Shown here: piece after piece, positions 57,525-64,000 of the stretch
How positions within the stretch are numbered: position 1 is the first letter of the stretch
How the letters are laid out: each line of letters begins with the position of its first letter
Assembly (NCBI GenBank): GCA_031253995.1
Contig: JAIRVG010000073.1
Location: forward strand, 23,333 to 87,332
DNA length: 64,000 nucleotides
Reading direction: 5' to 3'
From: Paucimonas sp.
GTDB taxonomy: Bacteria; Pseudomonadota; Gammaproteobacteria; Pseudomonadales; Pseudomonadaceae
The notes under the pieces: generated by a model
Told to the model about the DNA's origin: nothing
The model's input: the letters and a program-made list of their open reading frames with translations, nothing else
Databases searched by the model: none
Program-made: the position numbers and the translations under genes

Positions 57525-58308
57525 CCAGCACCTCGCATAGCTTCGCGGTGGCCTCGATCATCTGCCCGCTGGGGCGCTCCAGGCCCTTGTCCGGCACCAC
57601 CAGCAAGCGGCGGTCGCGCACCGCGCTGACCGCCGGCCAGCGTGCCCAGGCCTTCAGTTGCGCCTCATCGCCCGCCACGATCACCTGCGGATCGCGCTGC
57701 AGCACGCTTTCGATACCGACCTGCGGCGCCGGCAGCTTCAGGTCATCGAACAGATTGCGTGCGCCGCACACCTTCAAGGCATCGCTGATGATCTGCCCGC
57801 CGCCAACCGTGTACAGCGGCTTGTCCCACACCTGGTAGAACACCCGCAACGGCTGCTCGCGGTGATAGCGCTGGCGCAACGCGTCCAGGCGCATACGCAG
57901 CATGGCGGCCTGCCGCTGCCCTTGTTGCGCACGGCCAAGCCTTTCGCCGACCAGGGCGATTTGCGCGATCAGGCTGTCGAGGTCATGGGGTTCGGCGCTG
58001 TACAGCGGGATGCCGAGGCGCTCCAGTTGCGCGCGCTGGGCCGGCGGCACGCTGGCGGGCCAGAGCAGGATCAGGTCGGGCTTGAGGCTGAGCAGGCGCT
58101 CCAGGTCGAGCTGGCCGTAGCGGCCCACCGAAGGCACCTGGGCCAGCGCCGCCGGCCGCTCACCGGCATCGAGCACGCCCACCAGCAGATCGCCGGCCTG
58201 AAGTTCGACAACGATTTCCGTCAGTGAAGGCGCCAGGCTGACCACCCGCGGCGCCGCTGCCAGCGAGCCGGCGATGGCCAGCAGCATCAGCAGGAGCAAC
58301 CCGCGCAT
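57502..58308 (-). CDS. btuF: Periplasmic cobalamin-binding protein, BtuF-like
   Basis: The product has 268 residues. A signal peptide (1-19) precedes a class III binding-protein fold ('RVVSLAPSLTEIVVELQAGD', 'LLSLKPDLILLWPASVPPAQ', 'LYTVGGGQIISDALKVCGAR'). It would hand vitamin B12 or a related compound to an inner-membrane ABC transporter, which is not encoded here. It converges on btuB with a 23-base overlap and shares one base with the upstream membrane-protein gene. Confidence 0.88.
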   Translation of the reverse strand: MRGLLLLMLLAIAGSLAAAPRVVSLAPSLTEIVVELQAGDLLVGVLDAGERPAALAQVPSVGRYGQLDLERLLSLKPDLILLWPASVPPAQRAQLERLGIPLYSAEPHDLDSLIAQIALVGERLGRAQQGQRQAAMLRMRLDALRQRYHREQPLRVFYQVWDKPLYTVGGGQIISDALKVCGARNLFDDLKLPAPQVGIESVLQRDPQVIVAGDEAQLKAWARWPAVSAVRDRRLLVVPDKGLERPSGQMIEATAKLCEVLARVPGSS

Positions 58309-58727
58309 CAGGCCAGCTGGCGAGGGATACGGTAGAGGTAGAGGATCACCACGCTGGAGATCGCCAGGAGGATCTGCGGCACCGCCTCCAGCCCGACGAA
58401 CACCGACAGCGCGGCGACCCAGGCCGGCAGGCAGGCGAACAGCATGCCGAGGCGGCGCACCCGCGCCAGTTCGATCCAGGCCGCAGGTTCAGCGTCCGTG
58501 TCGAGGGCCTTGCCGGTGGCGATCAGCGCATGCTTGTACACGCCGAAACGCGGCAGGGTGAGGAACATCGAGGCCACGCCGGCGATGAACATCGGCATGG
58601 CCAGCACCGGGATCAGCGGCTCTCCGCCGCCGAAGGCCCAGGCAAACACCAGCAACGGCGCCAGCGCCACCGCCAGGTATTGCCACCAGGCCAGGGTCAG
58701 GCGTGCACGGACCTGGCTGCGGGTCAC
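58308..58727 (-). CDS. Small membrane protein of unknown function
   Basis: The product has 139 residues and about four membrane helices (about 13-35, 38-60, 92-113 and 116-135), with the charged loop 'RFGVYKHALIATGKALDTD' in the middle. The GTG start at 58727 overlaps the ribA stop by four bases (GTGA), so it is probably translated with ribA and btuF. I do not recognise a family. Confidence 0.75.
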   Translation of the reverse strand: MTRSQVRARLTLAWWQYLAVALAPLLVFAWAFGGGEPLIPVLAMPMFIAGVASMFLTLPRFGVYKHALIATGKALDTDAEPAAWIELARVRRLGMLFACLPAWVAALSVFVGLEAVPQILLAISSVVILYLYRIPRQLA

Positions 58728-59341
58728 GCCCGGCCGACCTCGCCCTGGTGCTCGTTGCCCATCATGTGGCCGAGCTTGCCGGCCTTGGTGGCCAGGTAGT
58801 GCTTGTTGTGCGGGTTGTGCCCGGTGTGCAGCGGCACGCGCTCGGCGACGACGATACCCATGTCGGTCAGCGCCTTGACCTTGCGCGGGTTGTTGGTCAT
58901 CAGGCGCAGCGAGGTGACGCCGAGATGCTCCAGCATCGGCCGGCACATGGCGTAGTCACGCTGGTCGGCGGCAAAGCCCAGGCGCTCGTTGGCTTCGACG
59001 GTGTCGGCACCGCCGTCCTGCAGCTCGTAGGCGCGGATCTTGTTCAGCAGGCCAATGCCACGGCCTTCCTGGCGCAGGTAGAGCAGAACGCCACGCCCCT
59101 CCCGGGCGATGGCTTGCAGGGCGGCTTCGAGCTGCGAACCACAATCGCACCGCTGGCTGAACAGGGCGTCGCCCGTCAGGCACTCGGAATGCAGGCGACC
59201 CAGCACCGGCTGGCCGTCGGCGACATCACCGAGGCTGAGCACCACGTGCTCGCGGCCGGTGGCTTCGTCGAGAAAACCGTGCATGGTGAAAGTCGCGAAA
59301 GGAGTAGGCAGCTTGGAAGCGGCAACGAAAACGACGGGCAC
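58724..59341 (-). CDS. ribA: GTP cyclohydrolase II
   Basis: The product has 205 residues. The zinc-binding signature 'SECLTGDALFSQRCDCGSQL' (three Cys), 'YLRQEGRGIGLLNKIRAYEL' and 'LMTNNPRKVKALTDMGIVV' are intact. It opens GTP in the first step of riboflavin synthesis. The start is GTG 59341 with AGGAG 6 bases upstream. The active RibA here contrasts with the degenerate RibA-like half of ribBA (62764). Confidence 0.96.
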   Translation of the reverse strand: MPVVFVAASKLPTPFATFTMHGFLDEATGREHVVLSLGDVADGQPVLGRLHSECLTGDALFSQRCDCGSQLEAALQAIAREGRGVLLYLRQEGRGIGLLNKIRAYELQDGGADTVEANERLGFAADQRDYAMCRPMLEHLGVTSLRLMTNNPRKVKALTDMGIVVAERVPLHTGHNPHNKHYLATKAGKLGHMMGNEHQGEVGRA

Positions 59342-59426
59342 CTTGTGCTCCTGATATGCATGAAAATTGACGTGGGGCCGATTGTAACAGCAGCTTGCCA
59401 GCGCTGCTTAGGCTGAATTTGCGGGG

Positions 59427-59450
59427 AAAAAGATCGAAAAGTTCGATCTT
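59427..59450 (-). terminator. Rho-independent terminator after the substrate-binding-protein gene
   Basis: AAGATCGAA and TTCGATCTT (9-bp perfect stem, 3-base loop) followed on the minus strand by TTTCCCC; with the stem's own Ts this makes a five-T run. It lies 8 bases after the stop at 59458 and separates that gene from ribA. Confidence 0.85.
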
Positions 59451-59457
59451 GCCCACC

Positions 59458-60201
59458 CTACTTGTTCGACTGACCGAACGGATAAGGCTGCTTCCAGCGT
59501 TGGAAAATCGGCTTCAGCGCGCCGCTTGGCACCAACTCGTCCATGCGTTTGTCGAACAGGTCGCGCAGCGCCTTGCCCTCTGGCGTGTTGCCGAAAGCCA
59601 GGTACAAAGGCAGTTCTGCCACATGGGTGCTGCGGAATCGCTCCGGGTGCTCGGCCTGGGCATGGACGTAGTTCACTTCGGTCAGGGCGTCGATATAGAA
59701 GTCGACCCGCTCGCGCTCCAGCATCGGCAGGATGCCGTCGCGGCGCTGCACTTCGCGGTAGTAACCGACATTCGGCAGGTAGCTCTGGTAGTCATAGCCG
59801 CGCACCCAGGACAGGCGGAACTGGCCGATGTTGTCCTTGGTCGGCACCGGCTTGCTGGTCAGCCCCAGGGCGTAGATATGGTCGGAGTCGAAGTTCCAGC
59901 GCGGGTAGAGGTTGTCGGTGTTCTCCTCGTGGTAGGAGCCAACCCAGGCATCCGCTTCGCCGCGTTTCACCAGGCCGATGGCACGGGTGTAGGGCGAACT
60001 GAGCACGGTGACCTTGACCCCGGCCGGCTCGAAGACCTTGCGCAGCACGTCCCAGGCCAGGCCCGTACCGTCGGCATTGGTGTAGTCCACCCAGGTCTCA
60101 CTGGCCAGGCGAACCTCTGCCGGCAGGCCCTCGGCCCGGGCAATTCCCAGCATCCCAGCCAGCATGGCCACCAGCAGCAGCCATTGTCGCCACTTGCGCA
60201 T
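59458..60201 (-). CDS. Periplasmic substrate-binding protein (family 3-like)
   Basis: The product has 247 residues. A signal peptide (to about residue 22, GIARA) is followed by a two-lobe binding-protein fold ('VRLASETWVDYTNADGTGLA', 'RAIGLVKRGEADAWVGSYHE', 'LERERVDFYIDALTEVNYVH'). ATG 60201 has GGGAG 9 bases upstream. No permease or ATPase is adjacent, so it may be an orphan sensor or binding protein. It lies 14 bases after pgpA. Confidence 0.82.
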   Translation of the reverse strand: MRKWRQWLLLVAMLAGMLGIARAEGLPAEVRLASETWVDYTNADGTGLAWDVLRKVFEPAGVKVTVLSSPYTRAIGLVKRGEADAWVGSYHEENTDNLYPRWNFDSDHIYALGLTSKPVPTKDNIGQFRLSWVRGYDYQSYLPNVGYYREVQRRDGILPMLERERVDFYIDALTEVNYVHAQAEHPERFRSTHVAELPLYLAFGNTPEGKALRDLFDKRMDELVPSGALKPIFQRWKQPYPFGQSNK

Positions 60202-60215
60202 GACGCGACTCCCTT

Positions 60216-60719
60216 TTAAACCAGACTCCATACCAGCACTTGCATGGCCAGCCAGGCGAACACGCCGGCCAGCACATCGTCGAGCATGATGCCCACCCCG
60301 CCATGCACATGCCGGTCGACCCAGCGAATCGGCCAGGGCTTGAGGATGTCGAAGAAGCGGAACATGAGGAATCCGGCGAGCAACCACAGCCAGCCCTCGG
60401 GCACCAGCCAGAGGGTGATCCACATGCCGACCATCTCGTCCCAGACGATGCCTTCATGGTCATGCACGCCAAGGTCGTCGGCCACCTTGCCGCACAGCCA
60501 GAAGCCGAACAGCATGGTCAGGCCGAGCATCAGCCAGTAGCCCCAGTCGGGCAGCATCTGCCACAGCGGCACGAACGGCAGCGCCACCAGCGAACCCCAG
60601 GTACCCGGGGCCTTGGGCAGGGTGCCGGAGCCGAAGCCGAAGGCGAGGAAGTGCCAAGGATTGCGCCAGACCGAAGGCGGAACGTTTTCCGCTGGCACCT
60701 GGTTGGGGTGGTCGGTCAC
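60216..60719 (-). CDS. pgpA: Phosphatidylglycerophosphatase A
   Basis: The product has 167 residues: 'FGSGTLPKAPGTWGSLVALP', 'DDLGVHDHEGIVWDEMVGMW' and 'RFFDILKPWPIRWVDRHVHG' are PgpA hallmarks, with Mg2+-binding acidic residues and several membrane helices. It dephosphorylates PGP to phosphatidylglycerol in the inner membrane. The GTG start at 60719 overlaps the thiL stop (GTGA). Confidence 0.94.
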   Translation of the reverse strand: MTDHPNQVPAENVPPSVWRNPWHFLAFGFGSGTLPKAPGTWGSLVALPFVPLWQMLPDWGYWLMLGLTMLFGFWLCGKVADDLGVHDHEGIVWDEMVGMWITLWLVPEGWLWLLAGFLMFRFFDILKPWPIRWVDRHVHGGVGIMLDDVLAGVFAWLAMQVLVWSLV

Positions 60720-61681
60720 GGTGTCTCCCTGAAATGTTGATAGCCGCGCACGGCGGGGGTGATGTCTTGGCCTGCGGCATCGTGCAGGCTGACGCCGCTG
60801 CCCGCCTCGACCCGGCCGACCACGTGCACCGGCCAGCCGGCGGCAAGCAGTCCGTCCAGCTCGGCAGGCGGCAGGGTGAAGGCGATGACATAGTCGTCCC
60901 CGCCCGCCAGCGCCGCCTGGCGCGCCGCGTCCAGGCCAAGGAAGCCGGTCAGCGCCGCACCCAGCGGCAGGCGTTCCAGCTCCAGGCGCAAGGCGACGGC
61001 GGAAGCCTTGGCGATATGCCCGCAATCGGCCAGCAGCCCATCGGAAATGTCCAGTGCCGCCGTGGCCTTGCCGCGCAGGGCCTGGCCCAGCGCGATCTGC
61101 GGCGGCGGCGACCAATAGTGGGACAGCAGCGGACCGGCCAGGGTTGCATCGGCTTCACGCTCGCCCAGCACCAGCGGCAAGGCACCGGCGGCATTGCCCA
61201 GCTCGCCGCCGACACAGACCAGGTCGCCGGGCTGTGCGCCACCGCGGGTCAGCGCCTGGCCGACGGGCACGCGCCCGAACACGGTCATGGTCAGGCTCAG
61301 CGGGCCGCGGGTGGTGTCGCCGCCGATCAGGTTCAGGCCGCACTGGCGGGCCATCTGGCTCAGGCCGCGGGCATAGTCGCGCAGCCAGTCCGGATCGGTA
61401 TCGGCCAGGGTCAGGGCAAGGGTGAAGGCAAGGGGCGTGGCGCCCATGGCGGCCAGGTCGCTGGCCGCTACCGCCAGCGAACGCTGGCCGAGCAGGAAAG
61501 GATCGCTGACGGCGGGGAAATGCACCCCGGCCACCAGCGTATCGGTGGAGATTGCCAACTGCTCGCCGGGCGTCGGCGCCAGCAGCGCGCAATCGTCACC
61601 GATGCCGAGGGCGATGCCTTCGCCGCCCTGTGCGCAAGGCGCGGCGGCGAAGAACTGGCGGATCAGCTCGAACTCACCCAT
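60716..61681 (-). CDS. thiL: Thiamine-monophosphate kinase
   Basis: The product has 321 residues: 'GIGDDCALLAPTPGEQLAIS', 'LAVAASDLAAMGATPLAFTL', 'NLIGGDTTRGPLSLTMTVFG' and 'ALDISDGLLADCGHIAKASA' are the family's ATP and Mg2+ motifs. It makes thiamine diphosphate, a cofactor for the nearby Dxs. It starts at ATG 61681, 18 bases after nusB. Confidence 0.96.
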   Translation of the reverse strand: MGEFELIRQFFAAAPCAQGGEGIALGIGDDCALLAPTPGEQLAISTDTLVAGVHFPAVSDPFLLGQRSLAVAASDLAAMGATPLAFTLALTLADTDPDWLRDYARGLSQMARQCGLNLIGGDTTRGPLSLTMTVFGRVPVGQALTRGGAQPGDLVCVGGELGNAAGALPLVLGEREADATLAGPLLSHYWSPPPQIALGQALRGKATAALDISDGLLADCGHIAKASAVALRLELERLPLGAALTGFLGLDAARQAALAGGDDYVIAFTLPPAELDGLLAAGWPVHVVGRVEAGSGVSLHDAAGQDITPAVRGYQHFRETP

Positions 61682-61699
61682 GGGCAGGCAGCGCCGGAA

Positions 61700-62200
61700 T
61701 CAGCGCTTGTACGCCTTCACTTCGGCTTCGCGAAGCACGGGTGCGAGCTTGTCGAGAACACCGTTGACGAACTTGTGGCCATCGGTGGAACCGAAGACCT
61801 TGGCCAGCTCGATGCCCTCGTTGATCACCACGCGGTACGGCACGTCGTGGCGCACCAGCAGCTCCCAGCCGGACAGGCGCAGGACCGACAGCTCGACCGG
61901 GTCGAGCTCTTCCAGGGCCATGTCCAGGCAAGGCTTGAGGGCGTTGTCGATTTCGTTCTTCTTCGCCGGGACCCCGTGGAGGATCTCGCGGAAGTAGGCG
62001 CCGTCGACATCGCTGAAATCGTTATCGACCCGGAACTGCGCTTCGATCTCGTTCAGCGAATGCTGAGCCATGTGCCATTGATACAGGGCCTGGGTCGCGA
62101 GCTTGCGGGCTTCGCGGCGCTTGGCGCTCTTCGATGGCTTGCCCGCATCGGCGGGTTTCGGATCGCGCGGGTTGAAACGATCGCTTTCGTCGCTAATCAC
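61700..62200 (-). CDS. nusB: Transcription antitermination protein NusB
   Basis: The product has 166 residues. The N-terminal lead is longer than in E. coli ('FNPRDPKPADAGKPSKSAKR'), then the NusB core 'ARKLATQALYQWHMAQHSLN' and 'PYRVVINEGIELAKVFGSTD'. It joins NusE/S10 to allow full rRNA transcription. The start is GTG 62200, overlapping the ribH stop (GTGA). Confidence 0.95.
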   Translation of the reverse strand: MISDESDRFNPRDPKPADAGKPSKSAKRREARKLATQALYQWHMAQHSLNEIEAQFRVDNDFSDVDGAYFREILHGVPAKKNEIDNALKPCLDMALEELDPVELSVLRLSGWELLVRHDVPYRVVINEGIELAKVFGSTDGHKFVNGVLDKLAPVLREAEVKAYKR

Positions 62201-62673
62201 TTGGCCTCCAGCTGCGCCAGCAGACTGACCATTTCCAGGGCGGACAGGGCAGCTTCGGCGCCCTTGTTGCCGGCCTTGGTGCCGGAACGCTCGATGGCCT
62301 GTTCGATCGAGTCGACGGTCAGGACACCGAAGGCCACTGGAATGCCGAACTCCATGGACACCTGGGCCAGGCCCTTGGTGCACTCGCCCGCAACGTATTC
62401 GAAGTGCGGAGTACCGCCACGAATCACTGCGCCCAGGGCGATGATCGCGGAGTATTCACCCTGTTGGGCGACCTTCTGCGTGACCAGCGGGATTTCGAAC
62501 GCGCCAGGCGCACGGATGATGGTGATGTCGCTTTCGCTCACGCCATGACGAACCAGGGCGTCAACGGCACCGCTCACCAGGCTTTCGACGACGAAGCTGT
62601 TGAAGCGGCCAACCACCAAAGCATAGCGACCTTTGGGGGCAATGAAGGTACCTTCGATGGTCTTCAGGGACAT
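62197..62673 (-). CDS. ribH: 6,7-dimethyl-8-ribityllumazine synthase
   Basis: The product has 158 residues: 'VVGRFNSFVVESLVSGAVDA', 'RAPGAFEIPLVTQKVAQQGE' and 'VIRGGTPHFEYVAGECTKGL' match lumazine synthase, with His in 'PHFEYV' as the catalytic base. It condenses the two riboflavin precursors in a capsid-like oligomer. It is 90 bases downstream of ribBA. Confidence 0.96.
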   Translation of the reverse strand: MSLKTIEGTFIAPKGRYALVVGRFNSFVVESLVSGAVDALVRHGVSESDITIIRAPGAFEIPLVTQKVAQQGEYSAIIALGAVIRGGTPHFEYVAGECTKGLAQVSMEFGIPVAFGVLTVDSIEQAIERSGTKAGNKGAEAALSALEMVSLLAQLEAK

Positions 62674-62698
62674 TGCGGGGTTCTCATCTTAAAGAGCC

Positions 62699-62718
62699 AG
62701 GCCGCAAGAACGCGGCCT
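62699..62718 (-). repeat. Hairpin between ribBA and ribH
   Basis: AGGCCGC and GCGGCCT flank 6 bases in the 90-base gap; on the minus strand TGGCTCTTTAAG follows. It is too weak in T content for a clear terminator and may be a processing or attenuation site. Confidence 0.35.
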
Positions 62719-62763
62719 GTGGGAGTTTTGGTCACGAATGGACGACGGTCAAACGCCGTCGGC

Positions 62764-63855
62764 TCATTCGGAGGGCACGTATTCTACAACTTCCAGATCG
62801 AATCCGGATATCGCGTTGAACTTCATCGGCGAACTCATCAGGCGCATCTTGCGCACGCCGAGGTCGCGCAGGATCTGCGAACCGGCACCGACGGTGCTGT
62901 AGGTGGTCGGCGCCTTGGTCGGCGCATCGCCCGCGCTTTCGCGGATGTGCGCCAGCAGCACGTCGCCGTCCAGCGGGTGACCGAGCAGCAGGACCACGCC
63001 GCTGCCGGCGTCGGCCACGGCGCTCATCGCCGCGCGCAGGCTCCAGCGGCCCGGTTGCTTGACCAGCAGCAGGTCGCGCAGCGGGTCCATGTTGTGCACG
63101 CGGACCAGGGTCGGCTCTTCGGCGCAGATCTTGCCCAGGGTCAGGGCCATGTGCACGTCGCCTTCCACCGCGTCACGGTAGGTGACCAGGTTGAATTCAC
63201 CCAGCTCGCTCTCGATCGGCTGCTCGGAAATCCGCTGGATGGTGCGCTCGTGGATCATGCGGTAGTGGATCAGGTCGGCGATGGTGCCGATCTTGATGCC
63301 GTGCTCGGCGGCGAACACTTCCAGCTCGGGACGGCGGGACATGGTGCCGTCGTCGTTCATCACTTCGCAGATCACCCCGCTCGGCTCGAACCCGGCCATG
63401 CGCGCCAGGTCGCAGGCGGCCTCGGTGTGGCCGGCGCGGGCCAGGGTACCGCCGGGCTGGGCCATCAGCGGGAAGATGTGGCCCGGGCTGACGATGTCCT
63501 CGGCCTTGGCGTCCTTGGCCGCGGCGGCCTGCACGGTGCGGGCGCGGTCGGCGGCGGAGATGCCGGTCGTGACGCCTTCAGCCGCCTCGATGCTCACCGT
63601 GAACGCGGTGCCGTACTGCGTACCGTTGCGGTAAGTCATGAGCGGCAGGTTGAGCAGCTTGCAGCGCTCCTGGGTGAGCGTGAGGCAGATCAGCCCGCGG
63701 CCGTACTTCGCCATGAAGTTGATGGCTTCAGGCGTGACGAACTCCGCAGCGATGACGAGGTCGCCCTCGTTTTCCCGATCTTCTTCGTCGACGAGGATCA
63801 CCATCTTGCCGGCTTTCAGTTCGGCGATGATTTCAAGGGTGGAGGCGAGCGTCAT
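62764..63855 (-). CDS. ribBA: 3,4-dihydroxy-2-butanone-4-phosphate synthase with degenerate GTP cyclohydrolase II-like domain
   Basis: The product has 363 residues. The RibB half (1 to about 200) is intact: 'VILVDEEDRENEGDLVIAAE', 'GHIFPLMAQPGGTLARAGHT' and 'CEVMNDDGTMSRRPELEVFA'. The RibA-like half (about 205-363) keeps the fold but lacks the three zinc Cys of the C-x10-C-x-C motif, so it should not open GTP; the separate ribA does that. Such fusions are common in Proteobacteria and are sometimes called RibBX. It starts at ATG 63855. No FMN riboswitch is visible in the 145 bases upstream. Confidence 0.94.
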   Translation of the reverse strand: MTLASTLEIIAELKAGKMVILVDEEDRENEGDLVIAAEFVTPEAINFMAKYGRGLICLTLTQERCKLLNLPLMTYRNGTQYGTAFTVSIEAAEGVTTGISAADRARTVQAAAAKDAKAEDIVSPGHIFPLMAQPGGTLARAGHTEAACDLARMAGFEPSGVICEVMNDDGTMSRRPELEVFAAEHGIKIGTIADLIHYRMIHERTIQRISEQPIESELGEFNLVTYRDAVEGDVHMALTLGKICAEEPTLVRVHNMDPLRDLLLVKQPGRWSLRAAMSAVADAGSGVVLLLGHPLDGDVLLAHIRESAGDAPTKAPTTYSTVGAGSQILRDLGVRKMRLMSSPMKFNAISGFDLEVVEYVPSE

Positions 63856-63884
63856 GGTGGGATTCTGGCTGGAAAGCGCACATT

Positions 63885-64000
63885 TTACGCCACGCGGGCG
63901 GGCGCGTCGCCCAGAACGGGAGGCACATCGAGAGTTTCGAGGCTGACGCGCGCCCAGCCGGGCCCGCTGGCGCCGGGCGCTTGCGCGGCCGGGCGCGGCT
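63885..64000 (-). CDS. Possible C-terminal end of an upstream minus-strand gene
   Basis: One minus-strand frame is open from the window edge to TAA at 63885-63887 and would end '...GWARVSLETLDVPPVLGD' plus six residues, with strongly GC-ending codons. It may be the tail of the gene preceding ribBA, but 38 codons are too few for a family call and open frames are common at this GC content. Confidence 0.3.
   Translation of the reverse strand, partial: PRPAAQAPGASGPGWARVSLETLDVPPVLGDAPARVA

Noticed and set aside
63856..64000. An FMN riboswitch before ribBA
   Set aside because: None of the conserved FMN-element blocks are visible in the bases available upstream of the start.
1..64000. tRNA, rRNA, CRISPR arrays, prophage or integrative-element ends
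   Set aside because: No regularly spaced direct repeats, tRNA-like cloverleaf ends, integrase genes or attachment-site duplications were noticed. A dedicated scan was not possible.

Overview
The window is a piece of a Pseudomonas chromosome. GC-rich coding with GC-ending codons, a complete Hxc type II secretion cluster beside VreA/VreI/VreR homologues, the ribBA-ribH-nusB-thiL-pgpA / ribA / btuF / btuB / dxs-ispA-xseB neighbourhood, and REP palindromes of the 'GTGGGAGCGGGTTTACCCGCGA' type all point to that genus. The REP type suggests the P. putida group; the species cannot be fixed from the sequence alone.

Region 1 (1-34716) is a large secretion and signalling island. It matches, gene for gene as far as I recall, the P. 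aeruginosa PA0674-PA0698 block. Read from the right on the minus strand, a vreA-vreI-vreR cassette (cell-surface-signalling protein, ECF sigma factor, FecR-type anti-sigma) is followed by the Hxc type II secretion genes. hxcV, hxcU and hxcW are on the plus strand; hxcP, hxcT, X, Y, Z, Q, R and S are on the minus strand. Next come a secreted LapA/DING-like protein, a 4160-residue two-partner-secretion exoprotein (PdtA-like), a PhdA-like Phd/transposase-domain hybrid, the outer-membrane transporter PdtB, and an operon of an ExbB fused to DUF2341 and LamG-like domains, ExbD, a TonB-like protein, a porin, a periplasmic coiled-coil protein and a YbjN-like protein cut by the window edge. Pho-box-like repeats precede vreA and hxcV, and a shared GAA(C/G)TTT element precedes four minus-strand genes. 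This suggests phosphate-starvation control through PhoB and VreI.

Region 2 (34885-40190) holds accessory genes: a small secreted protein divergent from vreA, a TetR-type regulator, a beta-propeller protein, mntP behind a yybP-ykoY (manganese) riboswitch, and a minus-strand group of a DUF726-like alpha/beta hydrolase, a papain-like (C39-like) cysteine peptidase and a small zinc-ribbon protein.

Region 3 (40347-48566) resembles the plant-responsive pipA-pipR-aap locus. A LuxR solo lies between two alpha/beta-hydrolase peptidases, one on each strand, and each peptidase has a 20-bp lux-box-like dyad (CT-N12-AG) about 60 bp upstream. A full peptide ABC transporter with its binding protein follows on the plus strand.

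Region 4 (48583-52202) is a three-gene O-acetylation cassette: one MBOAT protein and two SGNH proteins. Region 5 (52384-64000) is conserved housekeeping: xseB-ispA-dxs on the plus strand, a cobalamin receptor and binding protein, then ribA, a substrate-binding protein, pgpA, thiL, nusB, ribH and ribBA on the minus strand. Several minus-strand junctions share the four bases GTGA. REP palindromes sit between genes at four places. I saw no tRNA, rRNA, CRISPR array, insertion sequence or prophage.
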